From Anaerolineae bacterium (GTDB lineage: Bacteria; Chloroflexota; Anaerolineae; B4-G1; SLSP01): DNA of 41,160 nt. This document shows positions 8,393 through 16,719 of this stretch, piece after piece. The notes under the pieces were generated by a model. That model saw only the letters and a program-made list of their open reading frames with translations. It did no database searches and had not been told where the DNA came from. Where the stretch lies: positions 1 to 41,160 of the forward strand of contig JAPKMR010000034.1 of assembly GCA_026645815.1 (NCBI GenBank). The letters run 5' to 3'. Numbering within the stretch: the first letter of the stretch is position 1; every line of letters begins with the position of its first letter. The position numbers were made by a program, and so were the translations under genes.

Positions 8393-9241
8393 TCAGCTCC
8401 CTGTTTCGCTGTGATTGCGCGGGCTAAGGCGGGTGACGAGTGTGCGATAGAAATCGGCGCGATTGCGCAACCGCAGGAAACGCGCTTTGATGGGGCTGCG
8501 TTCGACCCGCACGCAGTCTCCTTCGCGCAGTTCGCCCGTGAGTCGTCCATCCACCGTGACCATGCCGGGCATTGTCGCCCGCACAGTGATCTCGATGATG
8601 GCTTGTGCATTGAGTACCAGTGGACGGTCGAGGCTCAGGTGCGCGGCTACAGGGGCTACCACGATGTTGTCGAGCCAGGGCGGCAGGATGGGTCCCCCTA
8701 CTGCGTAGGAGTAAGCCGTTGAGCCGGTCGCGGTGGCCAAAATCAGGGCATCGGCGACGTATTCTGTCAGCACAGCGCCATCAATTGCCGTAAGCAGGTG
8801 AACGGTGCGCGCCAGAGCGGCTCGGCTGATGACCGCATCGTTGAGCGCGAATTCACGCGCCTGCATCACGCCTTCACGCAAGTGTGTGACCTGCAGCATC
8901 ATGCGTTCCTCGACGCTGCCTTCGTTAGCCAGAATGCGCTCCAATACCTCAACCCAGTGCTCTGGTTCGCATTCCGTCAGAAAACCGACCCTTCCCAGAT
9001 TGAGACCCAACAGGGGAATGCCTAGCGGCGCTGCCATCCGTGCTGCCCGGAGGATGGTGCCATCACCCCCAAGCGTGATTAGCAGGTCACTGTTGAAAAG
9101 ACAAGCGCCATCCGCAGGGCGTTCGTGGGTGGAACACAGCCACGAACTGACGCCGCGTGCTTCCAGCCAATCCGCAATTTGCTGCGCCAACGGTATCGAG
9201 GCCCCCACGCGGGGATTATAGATCAGGCCGATCGTTTGCAT
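8393..9241 (-). CDS. nadK: NAD kinase
   Basis: This 282-residue enzyme phosphorylates NAD to NADP. It carries the family GGDGT motif (ITLGGDGTILRAAR, near residue 56), the GLNLGRVGFLTE stretch, the ALNDAVISR segment (NE/D motif) and GSTAYSYAVGGPIL for NAD binding. The N-terminus (MQTIGLIYNPR) is typical. The ATG at 9241 is preferred over a GTG one codon earlier; AAGGA lies upstream. The length is normal for bacterial NadK. It lies downstream of hisS across a long hairpin, so it may have its own promoter. Confidence 0.94.
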   Translation of the reverse strand: MQTIGLIYNPRVGASIPLAQQIADWLEARGVSSWLCSTHERPADGACLFNSDLLITLGGDGTILRAARMAAPLGIPLLGLNLGRVGFLTECEPEHWVEVLERILANEGSVEERMMLQVTHLREGVMQAREFALNDAVISRAALARTVHLLTAIDGAVLTEYVADALILATATGSTAYSYAVGGPILPPWLDNIVVAPVAAHLSLDRPLVLNAQAIIEITVRATMPGMVTVDGRLTGELREGDCVRVERSPIKARFLRLRNRADFYRTLVTRLSPRNHSETGS

Positions 9242-9345
9242 CACCTATCCTTGGGCATACGACAGAATATTCGAGACCATGAGGACGCCATCTTGTAAAC
9301 GGCCTCCACCAGCGATAAACTCTCTGCGTCTTCTTTCTGCGAGAG

Positions 9346-9386
9346 TGATTTTCGTGGATGGGGTTTCCCCCCGTCCACGAGAATCA
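9346..9386 (-). terminator. 18-bp stem hairpin between hisS and nadK
   Basis: Arms 9346-9363 and 9369-9386 pair over 18 positions, two of them G-U, around a 5-base loop. It lies 30 bases beyond the hisS stop on the minus strand. No U-tract follows, so termination strength is uncertain. Confidence 0.5.
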
Positions 9387-9415
9387 TAGAACGACCCACC
9401 GCCGCACTGACATTT

Positions 9416-10684
9416 TCAGCGGGCAGATAGCGCTCGCGCCACCTGTGCTGTGGCTGCTTCCAAGGCGATGGTGAGTTGTTCCCCTGTTGCCATATCTTTC
9501 AGGTTTACCTCGCCCCGCGCCAGCTCGTCTTCGCCGATGATGAAGACAAAGCGTGCTCGCGCCTTATCAGCCTGCCGCAGTTGGGCTTTTAGGCTGCCTC
9601 CCATGGCAATCTGCGCGCCGATGGCTGCGGCGCGCAGGTCCACCAGCAGGCGAACCGCTGTTGCACGAGCCACATCGCTGGAGAAGGCAATGAAGACTGG
9701 TGGAACCGGCAGTGCGGGCGGCGTGAGTCCCTGGGCTTTCATCACCAGGATAATGCGCTCCAATCCGGCTGCAAAACCCACCGCGGGTGTCGGACGCCCG
9801 CCGAGCAATTCGATCAAACCATCGTAGCGCCCACCTCCACAGACTGCCGCCTGTGCGCCGATGCCCTCCGCCCAGACCTCGAAGACAGTCTTGGTGTAAT
9901 AATCCAATCCGCGCACCAGGCGTGGATTGATGGTATACGGGCGCCCCAGGGCATCGAGGTAGCTCCGTAGGCTGGCGAAGTGTGTGCCGCAATCTTCACA
10001 CAGGTGCTCAATGCTCTGCGGCGCGCCTGCAATCACGGGCTGGCAGCGCTCTTGCTTGCAATCCAGTACCCGCAGCGGGTTGGTCTCCAGACGGCGCTTG
10101 CAATCGTCGCAAATCTCGTGCAGATGTCCCTGATAATAGTCGCGTAGGGCCGCGCTGAAGTTTGGGCGACACACCGGGCACCCCGTGGAATTCAGCTGGA
10201 AAGCCAGTCCCTTGAAATCCCAACCCGCGTAGAGCTCCCAGGCGAGCAGCATGCTCTCCAGGTCGGCGAGCGGGTCTTGAATGCCGAAGATTTCCGCATT
10301 GAACTGGTGGAATTGCCGGAAGCGCCCCGCTTGTGGGCGTTCGTACCGGAAGATAGGACCCAATGAGAAGAGCTTCACCGGCTTGGGCAGGGTGTGCAAG
10401 CCGTTCTCAATATAGGCACGGACCACGCCGGCGGTGAATTCCGGTCTCAGTGTCAGAGCATGATCCCCCTTATCGCGGAAGGAGTACATTTCCTTCTCCA
10501 CGATGTCTGTTGAGCCTCCGACGCCTCGCGCAAACAGCCCGGTGGCTTCGAAGATGGGCGTTTCGATGTGCTCGTAACCAAAACGTCGCGCTGTTGCTGC
10601 GGCGCTGCTGCTGACGTATTCCCAATAGGGTTGTTCAGCCGGTAGCAGGTCCTGCGTGCCTGTGGGGCGGGTAAACTTGTCCAT
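9416..10684 (-). CDS. hisS: Histidyl-tRNA synthetase
   Basis: This class II aminoacyl-tRNA synthetase of 422 residues charges tRNA-His. Motif 2 is seen in FRYERPQAGRFRQFHQ, the histidine-binding loops in RGLDYYTKTVFEVW, and motif 3 in the FAAGLERIILV region, followed by the C-terminal anticodon-binding domain (VFIAFSSDVA onward). The N-terminus RPTGTQDLLPAEQ is the usual GTxD start. The ATG at 10684 is chosen because GAGGTGG lies about six bases upstream; a GTG 30 bases earlier lacks such a site. A promoter at 11013-11040 implies a leader of about 320 nt. Confidence 0.96.
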   Translation of the reverse strand: MDKFTRPTGTQDLLPAEQPYWEYVSSSAAATARRFGYEHIETPIFEATGLFARGVGGSTDIVEKEMYSFRDKGDHALTLRPEFTAGVVRAYIENGLHTLPKPVKLFSLGPIFRYERPQAGRFRQFHQFNAEIFGIQDPLADLESMLLAWELYAGWDFKGLAFQLNSTGCPVCRPNFSAALRDYYQGHLHEICDDCKRRLETNPLRVLDCKQERCQPVIAGAPQSIEHLCEDCGTHFASLRSYLDALGRPYTINPRLVRGLDYYTKTVFEVWAEGIGAQAAVCGGGRYDGLIELLGGRPTPAVGFAAGLERIILVMKAQGLTPPALPVPPVFIAFSSDVARATAVRLLVDLRAAAIGAQIAMGGSLKAQLRQADKARARFVFIIGEDELARGEVNLKDMATGEQLTIALEAATAQVARALSAR

Positions 10685-11006
10685 AGCGTTCCACCTCGTT
10701 TTTGGAATCAACACACCCGGGTTTTGTCGCGAAACATCAGGGTCCGGGCGGTTGTCACCTCAAATCTGATCATGCTGCTTAGCCTGAGCGTTTGGTACGG
10801 CTGTATCTCCAAGGGCAAGCGCTTTCGTGATAGTCCTTTCCGGATGAACCTTGAGCGTCTCTATCTCCGCAGCAGAGAGCCACCGCAGTCGAGTTTCCTC
10901 GCGCAACGATAGCAAGGCAGACTCGAATGCGAATGGATTCACTCATACTCTGTCGCTTTGCAGCACGGGTGCTCACCGGCACCCTTGATTGCCCACACTC
11001 TCGAAT
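10685..11006 (-). other. Long untranslated leader of hisS (no gene assigned)
   Basis: Between the inferred transcription start near 11006 and the hisS ATG lie about 320 nt. They contain a strong hairpin (10967-10972 pairing with 10979-10984) and a GTG-initiated frame of 60 codons (10760-10942, minus) without a convincing ribosome binding site. Long leaders before aminoacyl-tRNA synthetase genes are often regulatory (T-box), but the conserved T-box antiterminator sequence was not found. It could be a divergent regulatory RNA, a small gene, or neither. Confidence 0.4.
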
Positions 11007-11012
11007 ATGGAA

Positions 11013-11040
11013 ATTATAGACAGAACCCCTTGGATGGCAA
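11013..11040 (-). promoter_or_regulatory. Sigma70-type promoter for hisS
   Basis: On the minus strand TTGCCA (11040-11035) is followed after 16 bases by a perfect TATAAT (11018-11013). It points toward hisS, whose start codon is about 320 bases away. It is one of the best hexamer pairs in the window. Confidence 0.65.
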
Positions 11041-11113
11041 GATGAAGTTCTGGGGTGCGTTTCAACCTCGGGGCAAAAGGTAGCCGATTGTCATACAAAA
11101 GATTCCTCTTTTA

Positions 11114-11155
11114 TTGATTTTTTGCGGCGGGTGAAGTCCCGCCGCAAAAAATCAA
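11114..11155. repeat. Perfect 18-bp palindrome in the hisS/surE divergent region
   Basis: Arms 11114-11131 and 11138-11155 are perfect complements (TTGATTTTTTGCGGCGGG and its complement) around a 6-base loop. The A/T run inside the stem makes it look like an intrinsic terminator on both strands. It nevertheless lies between divergent genes, upstream of both, where no known transcript should end. Confidence 0.7.
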
Positions 11156-11229
11156 CTCTCTCCCGAGCTTCGTAGGAGCAGTTGAGATTTTCACCCCCGG
11201 TATGAAATGTACCCAAGTTCTGTAGCAGC

Positions 11230-11257
11230 TTGCGGGGCTTTGATTGCGTGGTATCCT
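11230..11257 (+). promoter_or_regulatory. Possible surE promoter close to the start codon
   Basis: TTGCGG (11230-11235), a 16-base spacer and TATCCT (11252-11257) would start transcription a few bases before the surE ATG at 11269. This fits the lack of any ribosome binding site there. The match is weak (four of six bases in the -10). Confidence 0.3.
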
Positions 11258-11268
11258 TATCCTTGAAT

Positions 11269-12081
11269 ATGGAAAAGCCACTCATTCTTATTACCAACGA
11301 TGACGGCATTGACTCACAGGGCTTGTGGGCGGCAGTCGAAGCCTTGTTGCCCCTGGGTGAGCTCTTGGTCGTCGCCCCAGACCGCCAGTGGTCGGGTGCC
11401 GGGCGCTCGATGCCGCATCACGTGACGGGGTGCCTCACCCCTGCGGATAGAGAGATACAGGGACAGTGGGTCCGCGCCTATGCTGTAGATGCTACGCCAG
11501 CTCTGGCTGTGGTGCACGGGTTACTGGAACTGACAGATCGCAAACCGGACTTGTTGGTCTCGGGTATCAATTATGGTGAGAACCTCAGCACTGAAATAAC
11601 GATTTCCGGCACGGTAGGGGCTGCTCTCGAGGCAGCCTCAGAAGCTATCCCGGCGCTGGCGATTTCGCTGGCGATGCCGATTTCACAGCATTTGACCGGT
11701 GGCGCGGCGGTGGATTACACGGCGGCGCAGGCTTTCGCCGTGCGTTTCAGCCGTTTGCTTTTGGAGCGGCGTATGCCCTTCGATGTGGATGTGTTGAACA
11801 TCAACCTTCCCTGTGATGCGACCCCCGAAACGCCATGGCGCCTGGCGCGTCTGTTACGGCAACGTTACTTCGAACCCACTGCACCCGAGCGTGGTAATGG
11901 CGGCAGTGCACGCCCTGGCTACCGTTTGATGAACACTTCTCTCGCGATGGAGCCGAATTCTGATGTGCATTTGCTTATTGCACAGGGATTTGTTACCGTT
12001 ACCCCTTTGTCCCTGGATATGACTTCAAGGGTGGATTTTGGGGAGTTAGCGGCGTTGATTGCGAGTTCTGGTCTGGTGTGA
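11269..12081 (+). CDS. surE: 5'/3'-nucleotidase SurE
   Basis: A 270-residue survival protein E homologue that dephosphorylates nucleoside monophosphates with a divalent metal. The N-terminus ILITNDDGIDSQGLWAA holds the two metal-binding aspartates (11 and 12). The second metal site and active-site loop are seen in VAPDRQWSGAGRS and SGINYGENLSTEITISGTVG. The ATG at 11269 starts the protein exactly at the conserved beta strand; it has no ribosome binding site, so the message may be leaderless. The next gene follows after 21 bases. Confidence 0.94.
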   Translation: MEKPLILITNDDGIDSQGLWAAVEALLPLGELLVVAPDRQWSGAGRSMPHHVTGCLTPADREIQGQWVRAYAVDATPALAVVHGLLELTDRKPDLLVSGINYGENLSTEITISGTVGAALEAASEAIPALAISLAMPISQHLTGGAAVDYTAAQAFAVRFSRLLLERRMPFDVDVLNINLPCDATPETPWRLARLLRQRYFEPTAPERGNGGSARPGYRLMNTSLAMEPNSDVHLLIAQGFVTVTPLSLDMTSRVDFGELAALIASSGLV

Positions 12082-12102
12082 ACTCGATTTCAGAGGTGCA
12101 AA

Positions 12103-14586
12103 ATGCGGCGTTATAGTGAGATACTGCGTTTTCACGAAGGGGCACGAGTCCAGGCATCTGCTCCAGAGGCGACTTCGGAGACGCCACCTGCAGGAACGCC
12201 ACCGGATGTGGGCGAGCAGCTCATCGTGTTGGTAGACCTTGGACCGGCGTTAGCGCACCGTAGCCGGGAGACTCGTACCATTGCCGCACGCACCTTCTGG
12301 CAATCGGATGGGGGTGTCGTCGCACGCCTGCGCCGCGCTTTGGTTGAGGCAAATCGCTATGTCCTGCAAGAAGGCGGTCACACACCGCAACCGCAATCGG
12401 CATCGGGCAACATCACCTGCGCGGTATTCTCCGGAGAAGAGCTCTTTCTAGGGCAGGTGGGACCGGGAAATGTGCTACTCTATAACCCTGAGGGGCGTGT
12501 GGAGCTTTTTCCCAGCTCTGCCTTGCCCATGCTGCCGTTGGGAGCTGCGTTACCGCCGGCCATTCACGTGGGCTACGCGCCCGTTGCGCCCGGTAGCGCC
12601 TTGCTGATTGCGACCGCCAGCGTTGCTGAAGCTCAGGCACGCTCTCTGTGGGTGGAGACTCTGGCTGTAAGTGAGCCGGAGCGGAGCGTTGAGCAGGTGC
12701 TTCGCTCGATGCGTGAAAACCACGTAACGGGCTGCGCGGTTGTGGTGCATTGCCTCCCTGAGCCTGCAGTTACTGGTGAGACCTATCTTCCACAGAAGCC
12801 ACTCTCCCGTTCTGAACGCTCCACCAAACCGCCGGCGCCGGCTCATGCTGCCGATTTGGCTTCGGCGGCGCCAGCGGCGCTAGTGGCGCCACCGGCGCCT
12901 ACGCCCTCCTCTCCCCGCGTGGAGCCTGCACTTGCGCCACCGGCGTCTGCGAGACCAGATCTACGCCCTGTGTCGGCGCCGCGAACAGAAGCTCCCGCGG
13001 CGGTGACACACTTCACGGAGCCACTCGTCCCCGTGCCTCCAGCAGCTGCTTCTCTTAAGCGCCCGACTTTGCTGGGGCGCAGCCCTGCCTCCAGGTCGGC
13101 GCCAGAGCCTTCAAAGGCGTCGCCTGGGGTTATCACGCCGCCGGCAGTCGTAAAACCGGTGGCAGACTCTGTGGAAACACCGGCGCTTACTTCGCTGCCA
13201 CCAGAAGAGTATGCGGAATTTGATAAGCCCACGGTTGAGGAGCGCCCACGTTTTGCGCTGCACCTGCCGCATGTCGCCTTGCCCAGGCTCAAGTTGCCCC
13301 AGATTTCTCTTCGACGCACCTTTCAGCCTCTGGTGAAAGCATTCGGGCGGGCGTTGATGCCGGGGATCTTGCCCGGCAAGGTATCCTCAAAACGGGCGCG
13401 TGCTCTGCGTTTGCCGCCGAAGGAAAACGCCTTGCTGCTCGGTAGCGTGGTGCTGGGATTCTTGCTCATCATTACCTTGCTTACCCTGACGACCTATTTC
13501 CGGTTTGGCGGCGCTTCGCGGGCTGCGGCATTGTTGGAGACCGCAGAAACCGCCTGGCAAGATGCGTACACCAGTCAGGCGCCGGAGGATTGGCAACGCA
13601 CCTTGACCCTGGCAGAGCAAGTCCTGGCGCTGGATGCGCGCAATGAAAGGGCCAGAACATTGCGCGATGAAGCCCAGCTCAACCTGGACGTCTTGGAAAA
13701 TGCGGCTGTGCTTGCGGTCACCCAGATTGCGGAATTGGGGGTCTCCCCTGCGCCGCGCCGCATGTTGATCACGCGTTCCTGGATCTACTTGCTGAATCCC
13801 GTGACGGATGAGGTTTTAGGTATGCCTCTGGCAGAAGATGGGCTGCGTTTGAGCTCTGCTGCACCAACATCTATCTTGCGTCGTGGACAGCTTGTGAGCG
13901 GCAATATGGTTGAGCACCTCGTGGACATCGCCTGGATGGCGCCCGGAACCGGCTATCCCGATGGGGCTGTTTTCATCTATAGTGATGACGGTGCGCTCTA
14001 CATTTATGAACCGGCATTGGGACCGGTAGGAATCACACGCCAGCAATTGGAAGGTGAACACGCATCCCGGGCGGTGACGATGATGGCGACCTATGGGGAT
14101 CAACTCTACCTGCTGGACCGTCAACAGGGGCAATTGTTCCGCTATGCACCGATCAATGGCCTCTATAGCAGCCCTCCACGCCCCTATTTCTCACCTGGAA
14201 ATGCCCCCCAATTGCAGACTGCTCTCAATGTGAATCTTGATGGCAGGCTCTATCTGCTATTGGGCGATGGTTCGGTACGCACTTATTTTGCTGGCGCCGA
14301 GGACCTCTCGTTCTCGGTGCGTGGGGTGCCCGATACGGACCTGCATCCATCCGTGATGTATGTCGAATCTGATCCTGACACCGGACAGATTTTCCTGGGC
14401 GATCGCCAGAACGAACGCATCGTAGTGCTCGACAAACGTGGCAATTACCTGCACCAGTTTCGTGTGCGTGAAGGGCAGTTGCGACAGTTGGAAACTCTGG
14501 TGGTGGCACAGGAACCGCATGTGCTGTATATGATTGCCGCTAATGGCATTTACGCCGCGGCGTTGCCGGAATTCGTTCGAAGATGA
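12103..14586 (+). CDS. Membrane protein with degenerate PP2C-like domain and C-terminal beta-propeller
   Basis: This 827-residue protein has four parts. Residues about 35-216 resemble a PPM/PP2C phosphatase fold: LVEANRYVLQEG, SGNITCAVFSGEELFLGQVG and GSALLIATAS sit where family members carry gTl.a, vGDSr and lcSDGlt, but the metal-binding aspartates are absent. Residues about 220-380 are a proline/alanine-rich linker. A membrane helix covers about 443-465. Residues about 470-530 are helical, TPR-like. The rest is repetitive beta sequence with NHL/propeller-like strands such as GDRQNERIVVLDKRGNY. The linker and phosphatase-like part are probably cytoplasmic and the propeller outside. AGAGGTG precedes the ATG. 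The role is unknown; it lies just upstream of a two-component system. Confidence 0.7.
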   Translation: MRRYSEILRFHEGARVQASAPEATSETPPAGTPPDVGEQLIVLVDLGPALAHRSRETRTIAARTFWQSDGGVVARLRRALVEANRYVLQEGGHTPQPQSASGNITCAVFSGEELFLGQVGPGNVLLYNPEGRVELFPSSALPMLPLGAALPPAIHVGYAPVAPGSALLIATASVAEAQARSLWVETLAVSEPERSVEQVLRSMRENHVTGCAVVVHCLPEPAVTGETYLPQKPLSRSERSTKPPAPAHAADLASAAPAALVAPPAPTPSSPRVEPALAPPASARPDLRPVSAPRTEAPAAVTHFTEPLVPVPPAAASLKRPTLLGRSPASRSAPEPSKASPGVITPPAVVKPVADSVETPALTSLPPEEYAEFDKPTVEERPRFALHLPHVALPRLKLPQISLRRTFQPLVKAFGRALMPGILPGKVSSKRARALRLPPKENALLLGSVVLGFLLIITLLTLTTYFRFGGASRAAALLETAETAWQDAYTSQAPEDWQRTLTLAEQVLALDARNERARTLRDEAQLNLDVLENAAVLAVTQIAELGVSPAPRRMLITRSWIYLLNPVTDEVLGMPLAEDGLRLSSAAPTSILRRGQLVSGNMVEHLVDIAWMAPGTGYPDGAVFIYSDDGALYIYEPALGPVGITRQQLEGEHASRAVTMMATYGDQLYLLDRQQGQLFRYAPINGLYSSPPRPYFSPGNAPQLQTALNVNLDGRLYLLLGDGSVRTYFAGAEDLSFSVRGVPDTDLHPSVMYVESDPDTGQIFLGDRQNERIVVLDKRGNYLHQFRVREGQLRQLETLVVAQEPHVLYMIAANGIYAAALPEFVRR

Positions 14587-14665
14587 AGTCCCCACTGCAG
14601 CCTTGGACTTCTCTGATATGCAGGGATACTTTCGCAATTTTCGCTGGCTTAGCGTAGGAGGATAG

Positions 14666-15856
14666 GTGACACATCCTAAACCTCGCCGGTTACTGTTACA
14701 TACTACCGACTGGGCTTTTGTGGTTGTGGCTGTAGCGGCGTATGTATCGTTTTTCACAGCAGCAAACGTCTCTTTCACCGGTTTTGAGGTTCTATTGTTG
14801 GTGGTATTGGGTCTGCTCTATACCGCTATTGGCACGTACGGTTTTGAGAATTATGTCTTTGCGGCTCCATTAGGGACAAAGATCCTCTATTATGTAGTGC
14901 AATTCCCCTTAGTGATTGGCATCACGGTGTTAAGCCACTTTGGGGGTGCATTTTGGTTGTTGCTTTTGCCATTGGTAAGTCATGGCGCTGTGCTCTTCAG
15001 CCGCACGGGTGTCTTGGTCATCAGTGCCTTGACGACGCTTCTTTTTGGTTTATTGCTAGGTATACCGAATGGGTGGCAGGTAGGACTTACCGCAACGCTC
15101 TCCTTTGCTCCCGGGGTGGTTTTCGTTGTCATCTTCACGCAGATGGCCTTAGGTGAGTCCCGTGCTCGACATCAGGTGGAGGCCCTGGCGCAGGATTTGG
15201 CGAAAGCCCATGAGACGTTGGCGCAATACGCTGTTCAAGCGGAAGAACTGGCTACAGCAAAAGAACGCAACCGGCTAGCCCGCGAAATTCATGATAGCCT
15301 GGGACATTATCTTACCGCCATCAATGTGCAATTGGAAGCTGCCCGCACTTTGTTAGAGAGTGACCCTTCTCAGGCGCTGCCGCCTCTTGAGCGGGCGCAG
15401 TCGCTGACCAAGGAAGGCTTACACGAGGTGCGGCGCTCTGTAGCGGCTTTGCGCGCCTCACCCTTGGAAGGCAAGCCGTTGGCGATGGTTCTGGCGCAGC
15501 TGGTCGAGGATCTGCGCGCCACTGGCATTGCGGCAACCTTCGACGTACACGGCGAGGCCCGGGCATTACCCCCGCAATTGGAACTGGCACTCTACCGTGT
15601 GACGCAGGAGGCGTTGACGAATGTCCGAAAACACTCCCAGGCGCGCCATACCGGAGTATCACTGACATACACAGCAGCGGATGTGCGTTTGCGGGTGCAA
15701 GATGATGGCGTTGGCGGCGATAGCGATGCACCAACCGGCGGCTTCGGTCTGGTGGGGTTGCGTGAGCGCGTGCAGCTGCTTGGCGGCGAGCTGCATTGTG
15801 TCACTGAGCCTGGCAAAGGCTTTGTGTTGGAAATCCAGATCCCATTCCCGGCGTGA
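14666..15856 (+). CDS. NarL-type sensor histidine kinase (HisKA_3/HATPase_c)
   Basis: The N-terminal 160 residues form about six membrane helices without an extended extracellular sensor, as in intramembrane-sensing kinases. A coiled linker (165-200) leads to the HisKA_3 dimerisation domain with ERNRLAREIHDSLGHYLTA, where H209 is the phospho-acceptor. The ATPase domain has the N box (YRVTQEALTNVRKHSQ), DDGVGG and GGFGLVGLRERV. Translation starts at a GTG with TAGGAGG upstream. The cognate regulator follows at once, so the two form an operon. The topology suggests sensing of the membrane itself, as in LiaS/DesK; the signal is not known. Confidence 0.92.
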   Translation: MTHPKPRRLLLHTTDWAFVVVAVAAYVSFFTAANVSFTGFEVLLLVVLGLLYTAIGTYGFENYVFAAPLGTKILYYVVQFPLVIGITVLSHFGGAFWLLLLPLVSHGAVLFSRTGVLVISALTTLLFGLLLGIPNGWQVGLTATLSFAPGVVFVVIFTQMALGESRARHQVEALAQDLAKAHETLAQYAVQAEELATAKERNRLAREIHDSLGHYLTAINVQLEAARTLLESDPSQALPPLERAQSLTKEGLHEVRRSVAALRASPLEGKPLAMVLAQLVEDLRATGIAATFDVHGEARALPPQLELALYRVTQEALTNVRKHSQARHTGVSLTYTAADVRLRVQDDGVGGDSDAPTGGFGLVGLRERVQLLGGELHCVTEPGKGFVLEIQIPFPA

Positions 15857-15880
15857 GTGGCTTTTCGTGTGAGGTGTGGC

Positions 15881-16531
15881 GTGGGTCGTATTCGCATTTT
15901 GTTAGTAGATGATCAGGCAATGTTTCGCGAGGGCTTGCGCACATTGCTTGCCACACAGCCAGACTTTGAGGTGGTAGGCGAGGCAGCCAACGGTGAAGAG
16001 GCTTTACACTTGTCTACCACCAGTCATCCGGAAGTGGTGCTCATGGACCTGCGCATGCCCATCCTCGATGGGGTCGCAGCGACCCGGCGCTTACGCGCTC
16101 TGCATCCCGAAGTTCGCGTGATTGTCTTGACCACCTTTGACGATGATGAGGATATCTTCGAGGGGTTGCGCGCTGGAGCGTTAGGCTATCTCCTTAAAGA
16201 TGCCAGCTCAGCCAAACTCTTTGAGGCGGTGCGAGCAGCCGCGCGGGGGGAGTCCTTCTTGCAGCCCTCGGTAGCGGCGAAGGTTGTCGCGGAATTTGCC
16301 CGGTTGGCAGAGCATGCGCCTCGCGCCGAAGTGCCCGCGGAGGCTCTCTCTGACCGTGAATTGGCAGTGTTACGTCTGGTAGCACAGGGGTCCAGCAACA
16401 AAGAGATTGCTCTCGCGCTTTTCATTGCTGAAGGCACTGTGAAGAATCACCTTACCAATATCCTCACCAAGCTCGATGCCCGTGACCGCACCCAGGCGGC
16501 GCTCAAGGCGCGCAGCCTGGGCTTGCTCTAG
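15881..16531 (+). CDS. LuxR/NarL-family response regulator
   Basis: The 216-residue regulator has a receiver domain with acidic pocket D10/D11 (LLVDDQAMFREG), phospho-acceptor D56 (VVLMDLRMP), conserved LTTFDDDEDI and LLKDAS lysine. A C-terminal LuxR helix-turn-helix follows (LSDRELAVLRLVAQGSSNKEI and EGTVKNHLTNIL). The GTG at 15881 with GAGGTG before it is preferred; a GTG at 15857 right behind the kinase stop would add eight residues. It is paired with the upstream kinase. The palindrome cluster at 16603-16650 downstream is a natural candidate binding site. Confidence 0.93.
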   Translation: MGRIRILLVDDQAMFREGLRTLLATQPDFEVVGEAANGEEALHLSTTSHPEVVLMDLRMPILDGVAATRRLRALHPEVRVIVLTTFDDDEDIFEGLRAGALGYLLKDASSAKLFEAVRAAARGESFLQPSVAAKVVAEFARLAEHAPRAEVPAEALSDRELAVLRLVAQGSSNKEIALALFIAEGTVKNHLTNILTKLDARDRTQAALKARSLGLL

Positions 16532-16602
16532 AATCTCCGGGCATTGCGCCGGCTATATCCCAAGATTCTCTCCGAGATTCTGTCGTATGCTCCATGACGA
16601 GC

Positions 16603-16650
16603 GTGACGTCACACTCCCGAAATATGACCCGGTCATGACCTTTGGGTCAT
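16603..16650. promoter_or_regulatory. Palindromic operator cluster with repeated ATGACC/GGTCAT half-sites
   Basis: Three interleaved dyads occur: ATGACC-C-GGTCAT (16624-16636), GGTCATGACC (16631-16640) and ATGACC-TTTG-GGTCAT (16635-16650). Another 10-bp palindrome, GTGACGTCAC, lies at 16603-16612. The array ends about 20 bases before a TATAGT -10-like box, as an operator for the next gene would. Confidence 0.55.
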
Positions 16651-16671
16651 CCTTTCTGTGCCTGCCAATGG

Positions 16672-16677
16672 TATAGT
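16672..16677 (+). promoter_or_regulatory. -10-like element before the DUF5668-like gene
   Basis: TATAGT at 16672-16677 lies 43 bases before the ATG and just downstream of the operator-like dyads. No convincing -35 is present at the correct distance, as expected for an activator-dependent promoter. Confidence 0.35.
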
Positions 16678-16719
16678 AGCATCGTTGTTCAAACGTAGCT
16701 GCTATACGGGAGGTTGATG

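Noticed and set aside
10760..10942. 60-codon frame on the minus strand upstream of hisS
   Set aside because: It starts with GTG, lacks a convincing ribosome binding site and has no recognisable domain. It is kept only as a possibility in the leader entry.
10685..11006. T-box riboswitch in the hisS leader
   Set aside because: No AGGGTGG-N-ACCGCG antiterminator is present. The only similar stretch is GAGGTGGAACG, which is the ribosome binding site, and its TGGA would not match the C73 discriminator of tRNA-His.
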